Origin: Chromera velia
Taxonomy: Eukaryota > Sar > Chromeraceae
Direction of reading: 5' to 3'
Assembly (NCBI GenBank): GCA_018398765.1
Contig: JAHBMJ010000131.1
Location: 1-24,470 of the forward strand
Length of the DNA: 24,470 bases
Under the pieces are notes generated by a model that was not told where the DNA came from, ran no database searches, and was given only the letters and a program-made list of their open reading frames with translations. Positions 1-9,424 of this stretch are shown here, one piece after another. Made by a program: the position numbers and the translations under genes. How positions within the stretch are numbered: the first letter of the stretch is position 1; every line of letters begins with the position of its first letter.

Positions 1-1098
1 GATATATGTATACAGAGTGTCTTATACCTACATAATTGTTAACAATTGCTCGCAGAAGAAAGAAGAAACGAAGACCAAACACACAAATATCTATGCACAT
101 CCATACATCAAAAAATAAATCATACAGCAATTTCAAGATCCCCCTGAACAAAACGGTCCCTTTCGTACGCCAGCTGCATCGAGAACTCACGTCCCAAAAG
201 GGAGGCCAGCTGGAAAGGACCCCCTAGGATATTCGACTATTTCAATTACGATTAAGATTTTATAGGTAAGATCATATAAAACATATAATAAAAATATAGA
301 TTACATAAACATTTCAGGCTAAAGTAATGTAGTTCATCTTAAAAAGCTTAAATCCGGTGAAATTAAGTGTGATTACGGGAAAAAATAACCATATACCCCC
401 CTTTTTATAGTATGTCTCTTACAACTGATTACGAATTATGAGATTACGGCATCTTTTGAAAGACCACCAATATTTTTTTTCCTCGTATGCCGTCACCCAT
501 CTCCCAGAAAGCATAAAGCTTCCCGCTGCAGCTCATACAAAAGACAATAAAAATTATTAATTCTCTTGTTCTGCAGTCTTTTGAGCGTCTATCAAGGATT
601 CAGGCTAGGGATTCAGGGGTAAAGAGAGGGGGGAAGACTGATGGAAGAGGCGTTAAGTTGACTACTTGGCCTCTCTCAGGAGGCCGCAGAGCAACAGCAG
701 CCGCCGTGAGCCTGGTTCTATTGCAGCCCAAAATTTGCTTTAATACTGTTGATCTTGCTCTTGTTTTTTATTGCACCATGCAAAAGTTGTAGGAAAAGAC
801 TAGGGAAAAAGTCTGTTCATAAAGGAGGATGAGCTGTAAAAAGTCAAAGAAACGTTCAAAAAGCTCTTCATGAAAGACTCTGATATTGTCATGGATATTG
901 AGATTGAGGCTACGGGGCAGCACTGCTAGGTAGAACCCTAGTACCATACATGTTTATGCTGTAATTGAAGATGATATAACATAGGTTTTAATAGGTTTTA
1001 ACACTGTTTTTTTGCTTTTCCAGACTCGTTAGTGTCAGATTCTTTCAGATTCTTAAAGGTTTTTTAAAGAAGAATCAAGTCTACGTTGCGTCAAAGTG
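1..1098. other. AT-rich intergenic DNA, no gene seen
   Basis: There is no ORF with coding character on either strand. The stretch is AT-rich with scattered 'attacgg' words (for example near 375, 430 and 444) that recur near 2590 and 8305, which suggests old dispersed repeats. Nothing else could be supported. Confidence 0.5.
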
Positions 1099-1310
1099 GT
1101 GTCTCCATCATTTGGTTCTTACTCAGAGTCTCTAGAGAAACCACTAGAACCCAGGTTCTAAGAACCTAGATAAAAACTTGTAAGAACCATGAAGAACCCC
1201 CCCCCTAAAGCTTTAGAAAGATTAAAGAGCTAATTAAAATGATTAAAATGATCCAAACAAACAAGACATATGCTTACATATGCCAAAATTGACCGTTAAA
1301 ATCATAAAAC

Positions 1311-1559
1311 TCAGCTGTCAACTCGCTTTTTCTTCTCTTCAAACAGACTTACAAGACGAGCAAGCTTTTCATCTTTCATAAAGACGGTTTCATTCATTTT
1401 ATGTGCATGCTGAATATAAAAGAACATAGAAAAAAGTGAGACGTTATTGACGCAAATCTTTTTAGGCTTCCTGTTTCGGCCTAACTGCCAAAGGAGAGAG
1501 AAAGGGCGCATGTCGGCTAAGTCGGTCGAAGCCTCGTCAGACTCAGAATATATATGCAC
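1311..1559 (-). CDS. hypothetical ORF, possible 3' exon of the ORF at 1676-2161
   Basis: The open frame has 82 codons and lies on the minus strand downstream of the 1676-2161 ORF. It has a charged C-terminus (KDEKLARLVSLFEEKKKRVDS) that could form a helix. The frame is open for a few codons upstream of its first Met. No family is recognised. The joining intron was not resolved: a GTACGT donor lies near 1670, and one possible acceptor is 'cccttag' near 1610. Confidence 0.22.
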   Translation of the reverse strand: MHIYSESDEASTDLADMRPFSLLWQLGRNRKPKKICVNNVSLFSMFFYIQHAHKMNETVFMKDEKLARLVSLFEEKKKRVDS

Positions 1560-1675
1560 AGCAATCCGGTATAAATTTCTTTATCTTCGACGTGTGCAAT
1601 CGCTCGCAACCCTAAGGGTTCAAAAGCTTTCTTCTTATTATTCTATGACAAAATGTTCACTACCTTGGAAACGTA

Positions 1676-2161
1676 CTAACTCAGTTTTCTCTCTAAACCC
1701 TCACCCTCATCATACTGGCACGCTACGAGTTGTCCCACCATCATAGAATACTCGCCTTTCCAAATCAATGCCTGACTGTGGGACTTCGCACGCACTCTCA
1801 CCCCCTGATCGTTTGACAACTTTTCTTGATACAAGAGAGTATAAACCGCACTTAACCGCATCATACCACAGTTTGGTACTTCAAAGGAGACAACCTCTGT
1901 CACCCCCCCTTGCTTCTCTTCAGGTATCGTCACCGCTCGTGCAAAGACAGAAAGGGACTGTTCTTGTGCTACGTCTTTTGTTTGAATCTGCTCTCGCGAA
2001 CTTTTGAGTTCTTCTCCCTCTGGTGTGTCATCCAACTTAATGGGGATCTCTACATCCATTACCACCCACTCATCATCTTTAATGCCCCCCCCCTTTTCCA
2101 ACATTTTCCCTCTACCTCCCATAGTCCTTTTCCAATGTTTTCCAGTCGGATTGGTAAACAA
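1676..2161 (-). CDS. hypothetical ORF inside the possible inverted-repeat element
   Basis: This is an open frame of 161 codons on the minus strand with non-repetitive, mixed composition. It has acidic stretches (DDEWVVMDVEIPIKLDD, then TPEGEELKSS) and no low-complexity bias, so it is more protein-like than most open frames in this part of the window. I do not recognise a family. It stops at a TAG next to a GTACGT sequence that could be a splice donor, so it may join the second ORF at 1311-1559. It may be an internal exon or a piece of a transposon-encoded protein. Confidence 0.3.
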   Translation of the reverse strand: MFTNPTGKHWKRTMGGRGKMLEKGGGIKDDEWVVMDVEIPIKLDDTPEGEELKSSREQIQTKDVAQEQSLSVFARAVTIPEEKQGGVTEVVSFEVPNCGMMRLSAVYTLLYQEKLSNDQGVRVRAKSHSQALIWKGEYSMMVGQLVACQYDEGEGLERKLS

Positions 2162-2292
2162 ACTTTTGAATATTTTTATCGTGTTTAATGTTTCATAACT
2201 GGTTTTGGACGGGTTCTTTGGGGTTCTTGGAGGGTCAGACTGAGAAGGCTAGAACCTAAGTTCTAGAAACCTAAGAACCTAGAGGTGGAGAC

Positions 2293-2974
2293 GTATAGTT
2301 TTTAAGCTCGAAGCGAGTAAAAACCTTCAACCAATACTTTAAAAGTGTCATTGTTTTGTTTTTTAGAACTTCTTTTACTTATAAAATAAGTTTGGAGTTT
2401 ATTTTAAATGTTTTAGAGCTTAGATTGCTACTACAAAGTCGTTCGACGACCACATCTATATTTCTGAGTGCCTCCCCGTAGGATTGAGGTCTTAGACTAG
2501 TGATGACATTATCGCAACATGATGGTTTTCTTTTGTTTTTTGAAGGATGGTCCAGGGAGGGGGGCTGTTTACCCCATTTTACTATATATTACGGATTACG
2601 AGTTTACGAGCTCTTTCTAGATGTTACCTAGAGACAAGACTTTCATCACAGATTGTAAGCAAACTAGTGAGCATTCTGATGAGACGTTGACTTTGTTTGA
2701 AGTAATTTAATGTAACAAGTCCTAAAAAAATGGTTTTTAGTGTAGGGGTGACGTTAAATACTAATGTACCCTATGTGTAACCCCTAAAATTCATCTAGTA
2801 ATATTTTAAGTCGATTACCCTAGAAGAACTCCGCTGACCCCTGCCATGAAAGGCAGAAGTCAGCACGTTGATAACCACGTACCGCTGCAGTGTACAACTG
2901 AGGACCTTCCAATACCAGTCTGTGAGACGCAGCTAAACTGCCCTCATCTTCCCCTCCATGGAAAAACCCGCTCT
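2293..2974. other. AT-rich intergenic DNA, no gene seen
   Basis: No convincing ORF is present. A short near-perfect hairpin sits at about 2299-2323 ('tttttaagctcg' / 'cgagtaaaaa'). 'attacgg'-type words recur near 2588-2605. Nothing else could be supported. Confidence 0.4.
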
Positions 2975-3676
2975 TCAACACGCAATCCTAACCAGCTCTT
3001 TCAAAAAAGAGACCGTCTCTCTATCTGGTCGTTCAAAGGTCTCAAAGACCAGCAGAATGAATCGCAGGCCCACTAAATGAGCCGCGACGGCATATTTCAC
3101 TTGTTTCCCCTCACTCTTCGTCTTGGTGGCTGCCCCTACTGTTTTTGATCGGATACGCAGGCGGGCGGCGTCACACAAGATGGGAAAAGTAACGGAAACA
3201 TCCACTAGGATAACGACCTTAAACCTATCTGTCACTTGTCAATAAAAAAATATGATTAAGATCATATTTCTCTACTACTCTCTGCGGCACTGTTTTTCAA
3301 GAGACCGTCCATGCCTGCGGCGTAAATATTCAAGACACCATCCAGATATGTGGCTTTGGATTTTAAGACACTGTAAACGATCCGCGCCTACAGCATGGAT
3401 TTTCAAGCTTATCCAAAAATATGGCTTAAACTTTAAAGTGGTAGTTAGGTTTAAGGAGGTCGTTAGGATAGTGTCACCATTTGAAAGGGAGGCAAAGATG
3501 TCTACCCATTTGTTCCTCTGATCAACGAGATGGGAATCGGTAGCGACCCCCAAATAACCCAGAGTCGTTTCTTCCAGTACGTGAGTGTGACGGAGCCCAC
3601 GCAGAATCTGTGTAAACGCTCCTTTTACCTGCTCATGGCGCCAGTGCACGCCCCCTCCGTTCCGGGCAGGGGCCAA
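2975..3676 (-). pseudogene. non-LTR retrotransposon ORF, 3'-terminal remnant
   Basis: Two minus-strand frames read in order as the C-terminal end of a LINE-type reverse transcriptase protein. The first (3676 down to about 3480) contains VHWRHEQVKGAFTQILRGL. This resembles the 'RHn.v...l...l' helix after the RT domain in many protist and fungal LINE-like ORFs. The second (3235-2975) contains VVILVDVSVTFP followed by AARLRIRSK and then VFETFERPDRETVSFLKEL. This fits the 'vDvtv..P ... Aa..R...K ... vfETfgr.g.eav.fl..l' tail, which looks like a PD-(D/E)XK-type nuclease fold. The two parts are separated by a stop and an AT-rich degenerate repeat (3292-3435), and the usual RPD residues between them are missing. 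It is a dead copy; the RT core is not visible upstream. The family assignment is from memory of motifs. Confidence 0.5.
3292..3435. repeat. degenerate minisatellite, about four 32-40 bp units
   Basis: Four successive units each begin with a 'ttcaaga-acc-tcca'-like core: at about 3294 (tttcaagagaccgtcc), 3328 (attcaagacaccatcc), 3360 (attttaagacactgta) and 3399 (attttcaagcttatcc). Several end in 'tatggctt' or 'catgga'. The block interrupts the LINE remnant between its two recognisable motifs. Confidence 0.4.
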
Positions 3677-4148
3677 GATCGCGCGTGTCTATACTCCACG
3701 TGGCGCCCAAATACGCGACCCGGCTGGAGTGCATGGGAACACCCGGCCCCCGCGTACCAGAAATGGGTCCTATATTTAATGGGACGCCGCGGCCAGCGTC
3801 GTGCGCCCGCACGTCGGCCAGCCTCTGGCGTCGTCAGCGGCTGGGGTCTGAATGGGCGGTGTTTTTCTTCTTTCTCTTCTTTTCTTCTTCTATATATTGA
3901 AGTGAAATTGATTATAGTGAAATTTCACATTGGACTCTTTGGGAGTCACACTCTTGCATTCCATTCAAGCGCGCATGCTGTCAGGTCGAGTGTTGCCCGT
4001 GCTTGAACGGACCTCCCGAGGACTGCTGCTTTCTTTCGCCGTCTCCTCACCGAGATCCGTCCCCTCATCAGCCAATCCTTAATTTTCCCCCCGCTCCTGA
4101 TATCGATTCCGCCTTTAGTGCCCTGTGGAGGTGTACCAGCAAATTGCA
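3677..4148 (+). promoter_or_regulatory. upstream region of the eEF1B-gamma-like gene
   Basis: A GC-rich segment (about 3640-3860) is followed by a pyrimidine stretch and 'tctatatattga' at 3889-3900, a possible TATA-like site. The start codon lies about 250 bp further on. The frame just before the ATG is open back to 'cctttag' at 4112-4118, which could be an acceptor for a 5' UTR intron. No transcription start can be fixed from the sequence. Confidence 0.25.
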
Positions 4149-6814
4149 ATGAAGCTCTTCGCAGAGAAGGGGAGCTACAGGGCGAACAAGATTCTTGTTG
4201 TTGCTGAGTTGGCAGGCCTAGAGATTGAAGTTCCTTCTTTTGTTTTGGGGAAAGACAACCGCAGTGACGAGTTCAGAAAATCTAACCCCAGTGGAAGAAT
4301 TCCGGCTTTGATAACAGACAAGGGGACTGTGTTTGAAAGGTGGGTCAAGGGACCCGTGTGGCTGAGTTCGGGTCGGGAGACCTACAGGTTTCTTGTCCTC
4401 ATGACTTCCGTCTCCATCTTCTTCTCATATCTCCCAACAGTATATGTCACGTTTTGCCCCCGCCCTCTACCCCTCCTCTGTTTGAATGTGCTCTTGCTTC
4501 TCCCTTTTACCTTTCTCTTCCATCCTCCTTGCTCTCTTTCGCTGCCTCCTTCCTGTGTCAGAGAGAAGAGACCTGCAGAGGAGAGCCTGTGAATGACCTG
4601 CTGTCTTCCCCTGTCCGTGCCCTCCCAATCGGTCCTTTCCTTCTTCTCATGATTGGTTTTGCTGCTCCATTCACCTTTTTTGCCCTAAGTGCCCGGGAAC
4701 CCCAATCCCTCTCAAGCTTTCCTCTTGCCGCCGGTCTCGCATGAAGGTGTCTGAATTTTTATTTTAATTTTCGTTTCGTTCAGAGAATGAATGCGCAGAC
4801 CCTACTGAAGTCTTGCCCGCCTCACCGCAATTGCCCTGCAGTAATGCTATTGCTCGGTTTGTGGCACGGGTCCGAAACGACAAGGCTCTCTACGGACGCA
4901 CCTTTCAAGAAACAGGCGTGGTCAGTTTCGTTATGCAGCCAGAAAGTTTTTTTTTTTTTGCCTCGATTCAATGGCTTTGATGCACACTCGTCATGCCAAA
5001 GTATGACTGGGATGACCGGAAATCAAGAGTTCCTTCCTTCCTTCCCTCCTTTCCTCCTTCCTTCCTTCCTTCCTTCCTTCCTTGCTTCCTTCCTTCCTTC
5101 CTTCCTTCCCTCGTTCCTTCCTTTCCTCCTTCCTTCCTTCCTTCCTTCCTTCCTTCCTTCCTTTCCTCCCTTCCTTCCTTCCTTCCTTCCTTCCTTCCTT
5201 CCTTCCTTCCTTCCTTCCCTTCCTTCCTTCCCTTCCTTCCTTCCCTTCCTTCCTTCCTGCTTCTTCCTTCCTTCCTTCCTTCCTTCCTTCCTGCTTCTTC
5301 CTTCCTTCCTTCCTTCCTTCCTTCCTTTCCTCCTTCCTTCCTTCCTTCCTTCCTTCCTTTCCTCCTTCCTTCCTTCCTTCCTTCCTTCCTTTCCGTGTTT
5401 GTTCTTCTTGTCGTATGAAGGCTGTTTCATCTCCCTGCAGCTCTCCTGTTCTCTCCTCTCCTCGCCCTACAATTCTCTGGACCCATGTCAAGCGATTGCT
5501 GTTGAGTTCCATGTCTCCATCTCTTTCTTTCTTTACTTGCCATCTCTTCATTTCTTTACTTGCATCCCGCGGTTGGGATTGCTGGTTCTGTGACCCCGTT
5601 TGTGTGAAGTTTGAGAGAGAAAGATGTCACTCAGTGTTCCTGGCAACCAAAGCATTGATAGTCACCTTTGCTCACTCTCTGCTTCAACGCACGATCCTTT
5701 TCATCTCTGCATGCAGGTAGACAGTTGGATCGAATTCTGCACCCATGAGCTGGAGGTGCCCCTCTGTGCGTGGGTGTACCCGAAACAGGGCCTGCTGGAG
5801 GAATCACCTGCCACAAGGAAGAACGCAATGGAGGAAGTCGGAAACGCTCTAACGGACCTAGACAGGCATCTCAGAGGCAGGGAGTGGGTGGTGGGGGATT
5901 CAGTCACACTGGCAGACGTGTGCCTGGCTGTGTCGATGTCGGATGCTTATAGACTCGTGTTTGATGAAGGTCAGTAAAAAAAAAACGAGTTTCTCTGTAC
6001 AGAGAAGGAAGAGACGGTTTGGGTTTTGCCCGTTGGAAAGAACGGAAAGGCCTGCAGGGCTTAGTATTTGGTGCTCCGCACGTTCCGGCAGGTTTTATGT
6101 TTCACATATCATGCATCGGCTCCCCCTTCAGCTCCTTTGTGTTTGAGCACCTTTGCTTGACATTGTCGATCCTTGCATCCTTGAGAGGAAGAGAGGAGAA
6201 CAGAAGTACAGAAGGAGGGAGGGTGTCTGTGCAGAGACGAGGAGGAGAAAGGACCCTAGGGAAAGACGGTATGTATGAAGGGTCAGGCGGATTCAAGTTT
6301 GGCGAGAGAGAAGAAGCGAAGAGGAAAGTAAAACAAGTTCGTTGTCACTTCATTTCACACTCTTCTGGATTCGTCTGATAGTCAAAGATCTTGTGCTGCT
6401 TGAACCCCCTTCCCTTTTTTCTCTCTCTCTGTCTCTCTGTCACGCACAGCATTTCTGACCCCCTTCCCGGAAGTATTACGGTGGTTGCGGAAGTGCTTCG
6501 ACCTGCCCGCGTTCCAAAAAGTTCTGGGCAATCTCAAATTGGGAGTAAAAGGTCTGTCTGTTTGTCTGTCTTTGTGTCCGTTTGTTCGTCGGGCTACCCG
6601 TGTGCATCTTTGACGGCTGTTTTCAAATCCTGTGGGAGTTTTCACACACACACACACACACACACACACGTACATGCACTGAGAGGGGGAAAAGAAAACG
6701 CCAGAAACTGATTGCTCCGTGCTTTTCTGCCCTGTTTGAGACTCTCTCTCTTCTTCTTTTGCTCATTTCCTCTGTCCAGAAAATTCTCTTTCTTTCTCAC
6801 TTTCTTTCTTTTTT

Positions 6815-6845
<31 letters not shown>

Positions 6846-7172
6846 CCCTTCCTCCCTCCTTCCCCCCGTTGTTCCTCTTCTTTTTTTGTTTGCACATCTT
6901 TCCATCGACCTACCTGACTGTCAAGCTGTCTGCCTGTCTCCCTACACCGTAATCTGTGCCACCTTCTGTTTACTGATCACTCTCTCAGATCCTTTCCGGT
7001 GCTTGAGGGTCCTTGAAATTCCCGTGTTAGTTCTACTCCTTTTTTCTCTCATGCAAACGATGTCGAATCTTCTTTTGTTTTCTATGTGCGCTTTCTAACG
7101 TGCTTCCTTGCTCCACTATGTTTCTTTCTGCCTACAGAAACTGCGAATTCTGGGTCAGAGGCTGCTGGATAA
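4149..7172 (+). CDS. eEF1B-gamma-like glutathione-S-transferase-fold protein (five exons, 219 aa)
   Basis: The exons are 4149-4339, 4842-4920, 5717-5969, 6450-6551 and 7138-7172 (TAA at 7170-7172). They total 660 nt, with every junction in phase and GT/AG borders. Exon 1 starts MKLFAEKGSYRANKILVVAE and gives the thioredoxin-like GST N-domain, with NPSGRIPALIT then GTVFE. Exon 2 supplies SNAIARFVARV, completing the FESNAIA motif typical of elongation factor 1B gamma. Exons 3-4 give the helical GST C-domain (DSWIEFCTHELEVPLCAW, then LADVCLAVSMSDAY, FPEVLRW, FQKVLGNLKL). In eEF1B complexes the gamma subunit scaffolds the nucleotide exchange factor for eEF1A in the cytosol. Here the protein stops after a short ETANSGSEAAG tail, so the large C-terminal EF1-gamma domain (full proteins have about 400 residues) is absent. 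Either it is a stand-alone GST-like paralog, or a further splice skips the stop. The start at 4149 is the first ATG in frame and fits the family N-terminus. Confidence 0.85.
5031..5395. repeat. (CTTC)n polypyrimidine microsatellite in intron 2
   Basis: About 365 bp consist almost only of tandem ttcc/cttc units with a few interruptions (tcgt near 5112, tgcttctt near 5259 and 5292, and short ttccctt or tttcctcc variants). It lies entirely in the intron 4921-5716 of the eEF1B-gamma-like gene. It creates long spurious Pro-Ser-Phe-Leu and Lys-Glu-Gly-Arg frames on the two strands, which are not genes. Confidence 0.95.
6643..6669. repeat. (CA)n microsatellite in intron 4
   Basis: Thirteen or so uninterrupted CA units lie in the last intron (6552-7137) of the eEF1B-gamma-like gene. 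Confidence 0.95.
6786..6860. repeat. (TTTC)n microsatellite in intron 4
   Basis: Tandem ttctttct units with a short T-run interruption lie in the same intron as the CA tract. The tract is polypyrimidine on the gene's sense strand. Confidence 0.9.
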
Positions 7173-7848
7173 TCAAAACAGACGACATGTCAATGATTTG
7201 CATGCTGAATTCAAAGTTTTTCAAACTATCATGATGAATTTAAACAGTTTACATTGATTATAGTACAACGCTATATTCATGTATACTGTATAATGATGGT
7301 CACGGTATGTAATAGTAACTTTCCATAAAACACCATGAGGTGTTATGATGATGAAGTGACTTATAAATTAACCTGCCAGCCATCGTGTCCCAATGGTAAA
7401 GAGTAGTCTATGAGCATTCATGTCATATTGCAAAGCTAGGAGGCTATTAGGAGCATATGCTAGCGACTAGGCTAGCGATTGCTCAGTGCTTACCTAAAGC
7501 GCCCGACTTGGACTCGGAACTTTAGCCTGAGGACCCCTCTCTCGCGTACGTCCCTTTCCCCGCGCCGGTCATTCAAAGTTGGCAAGACTTTTCCGTCTCC
7601 TGCTGCTTACGACGACCTTAGGCATTCGAACGGCCAAGACTAGTACAGTCAGACTAAGGGCGTAAATGGCTTTGAATTCGGCCTCTCGCCACCCGTACGT
7701 CCCTGTGTGTTAGTGTGTGACTAGCTGTGTCACCCTTTATACGGTTAGCAGACGTGGCAGCTGCCACAGACCTAGCCACAGAATGCTACAAACACCGGAG
7801 AAACAACTATATCTTCCTCACCATAACCTAAATCATGATAGTGCTGAG
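7173..7848. other. 3' flank and intergenic DNA, no gene seen
   Basis: This follows the stop codon of the eEF1B-gamma-like gene. No canonical AATAAA site stands out close to the stop. The 7480-7720 part is more GC-balanced but has no protein-like frame. No tRNA cloverleaf could be built, although 'cccaatggtaaagag' near 7388 looks superficially like a D-arm. Confidence 0.35.
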
Positions 7849-8076
7849 CTAGGCGTCGGCTCAAGAAAAAAAAAAAGATACCCCCAAACCCTTTACTTTT
7901 TTTTTTTTTCTTTTTCGTCAAACAGCTGTTGTTCAAGTGTTGGACAGATGTTGTTCATGTATTGCACAACTGTTGTTAAGTGTTGTTGAGGCTTCAAAAG
8001 TTTAAAAGTAAAAAAAAAAGAAAAAAAAAAAAGATCTCCTCTGATCGCTTATTTTTTTTCTTTAGCCGACGCCTAG
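7849..8076. mobile_element. MITE-like element with 13 bp terminal inverted repeats
   Basis: The left end CTAGGCGTCGGCT (7849-7861) is exactly inverted at the right end (8064-8076). The similarity extends inward as 'caagaaaaaaaa' on the left against 'tttttttcttta' on the right. The flanks are gtgctgag (7841-7848) and gtggtgag (8077-8084). This is an 8 bp direct repeat with one mismatch, as expected of a target-site duplication. The 228 bp interior has no ORF. It holds three tandem 22 bp units and A- and T-runs. An 8 bp duplication would suit hAT-like elements (Mutator-like ones give 8-11 bp). The superfamily is not proven. Confidence 0.6.
7927..7992. repeat. three 22 bp tandem repeats inside the MITE-like element
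   Basis: The units start at 7927, 7949 and 7971, each with TGTTGTT followed by a diverged 15 bp (caagtgttggacaga, catgtattgcacaac, aagtgttgttgaggc). They lie centrally between the two inverted ends. Confidence 0.6.
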
Positions 8077-8478
8077 GTGGTGAGCTGCAGCTACAGAGGT
8101 ATAAAGACAGGAACTTGAAGACAGAGAGATACAAAGAGTCTGTAACAGGCAAGCCCAGACCTAGGCCCAGCTAAAAAAACAAAGTCTCTTGCTAGTGGTC
8201 TTCTTTACCAAGTTGAATCAGGGTAACCAATTTAAGGTCCAATTAAAAGATGGTACAGTGTTTTTTCCTAGGTTTTTTTAAATTTCAGGCCACAAACAGT
8301 ATAATTACGGTCTAAATTACGGTATAAGGGACCCCCTAAGTCATCTTAAAAAAATCTATATGCATCTATATACTAAAAGAACTAGTAAAATTTAAGAATA
8401 ACAAAAAAAATATTAAGTTTTAGAGTTATTAAACTTATAATTAAAGTAATTAAATTATAATCAAATTAATGTACACTC

Positions 8479-8517
<39 letters not shown>

Positions 8518-8664
8518 ATGATAATGATTGAGGGTTAAATCATAGATCGGCGATGCTAAATCCCAAGCTACTAACAAGGCTTTGAGGACAACCTAAACCA
8601 CATATTCATGGGGGGGGGGAGGGTGGAAGAAGCCTGCATGCCAATCAAAACGATTCTACTCAAT
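8077..8664. other. AT-rich intergenic DNA with (TA)n tract
   Basis: No coding frame is supported. 'ttacggt' words near 8305-8325 echo those in the first kilobase. A (TA)n tract lies at 8480-8513, and a run of nine G at about 8611-8619 precedes the LINE remnant. Confidence 0.4.
8480..8513. repeat. (TA)n microsatellite
   Basis: About 17 uninterrupted TA units, followed by a short run of gatgat. Confidence 0.95.
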
Positions 8665-9424
8665 TTGCCTGCTCGACACAATAAACCCTTTTAAGACAGT
8701 CGGCTAGTGCTTTTGAGCCGCTTCTAGGCAGGATCGTGCATAACAGCAACACCATCTCCTTTATTTTCTTCTTATTATCTGAAGTGCCTCTCCCTATTGC
8801 ACCCGCAATGCGTTATGCGATTTTTACTCTTGTATTAATGGGCGCTCTCTGCTTTGCAATTTCATACAGCTCTTTCAGCCTGCTCCGCTCCCTTTCGGAG
8901 TCTTTACATTCCGTCAGAATATGAACCTCATCCTTGATCACACGCGAGGGGGATAAACATTTGTTACATAGACTCGGATGTTCTGGTTAAGTCCTATCTA
9001 TGTCCCCCCCTGTGAGAGCCCTGAGAAGCATACGAAAACCTGCGGAAGACTGTAACAGACTCCTTGGCAGAGGCTCAACACTGCACTCTATTAATTCACT
9101 TCTTGAGCGCCATTTCCTTTCACTCAAAAGGTGCATGGCCAAACGCTGTCTGGTCGGATTCTCGGATTGGAAAGGGGAGAGATTCGCAAGGTGGGGGAAA
9201 ATTCTGTCTCTGTCTCTAACGTTTCTAGTGTCTTCCTTTAATAAGTCGGACAGCCAGGTACCCTCTACAATCTTTCTTGCCGCCCTTTTCCTCCTGTTCT
9301 TGCCTTTCTTTCTAAACTCGTCCCCCTGGGCCACCGCGTTTGGCAATGGGGGCCACAAAAGAGAGCAATCCAGTAGGACAGCCAGCCATTTCACTGTCTT
9401 AATGAAGGGTCTAAGGGGGGACAC
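8665..9424 (-). pseudogene. non-LTR retrotransposon ORF2 3' end with CCHC motif (stops present)
   Basis: One minus-strand frame runs from 9424 to about 8665, broken by a TAA at about 8987-8989 and a second TAA near 8816. The part at 8972-8905 reads CNKCLSPSRVIKDEVHILTEC, a C-x2-C-x11-H-x4-C arrangement. It is the classic zinc-binding motif near the C-terminus of LINE-type reverse transcriptase ORFs. Upstream is a basic, Leu-rich region (RKKGKNRRKRAARK, then LLSERKWRSRSELIE) and LLRALTGGDIDRT directly before the motif, where LINE proteins have an R-x-T-G-H-like helix. Downstream it ends in a charged helix and VYCVEQAN. No RT core is clearly visible, so this is a truncated, decayed insertion. 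It differs in type from the remnant at 2975-3676, which ends in a nuclease-like tail. Confidence 0.55.

Larger units (their letters stand above)
1099..2292. mobile_element. possible inverted-repeat (DNA transposon-like) element
   Basis: The left end (about 1099-1200) and right end (about 2200-2292) resemble each other in inverted orientation. Both begin 'gtctcca' from the outside, then 'ggttctta', then copies of a 'ctagaacctaggttctaag'-like word. The match is imperfect and no target-site duplication was found. The interior carries two minus-strand ORFs. This could be a degenerate class II transposon, or two chance copies of a palindromic 'aaccta/taggtt' repeat. Confidence 0.3.

Noticed and set aside
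4991-5551. Long open frames on both strands through the CTTC tract
   Set aside because: They are produced by the tetranucleotide repeat, which has no stops in any frame, and they lie inside an intron.
7380-7470. tRNA gene suggested by 'cccaatggtaaagag'
   Set aside because: No matching T-arm (GTTCGAATCC-like box) or acceptor pairing could be found.
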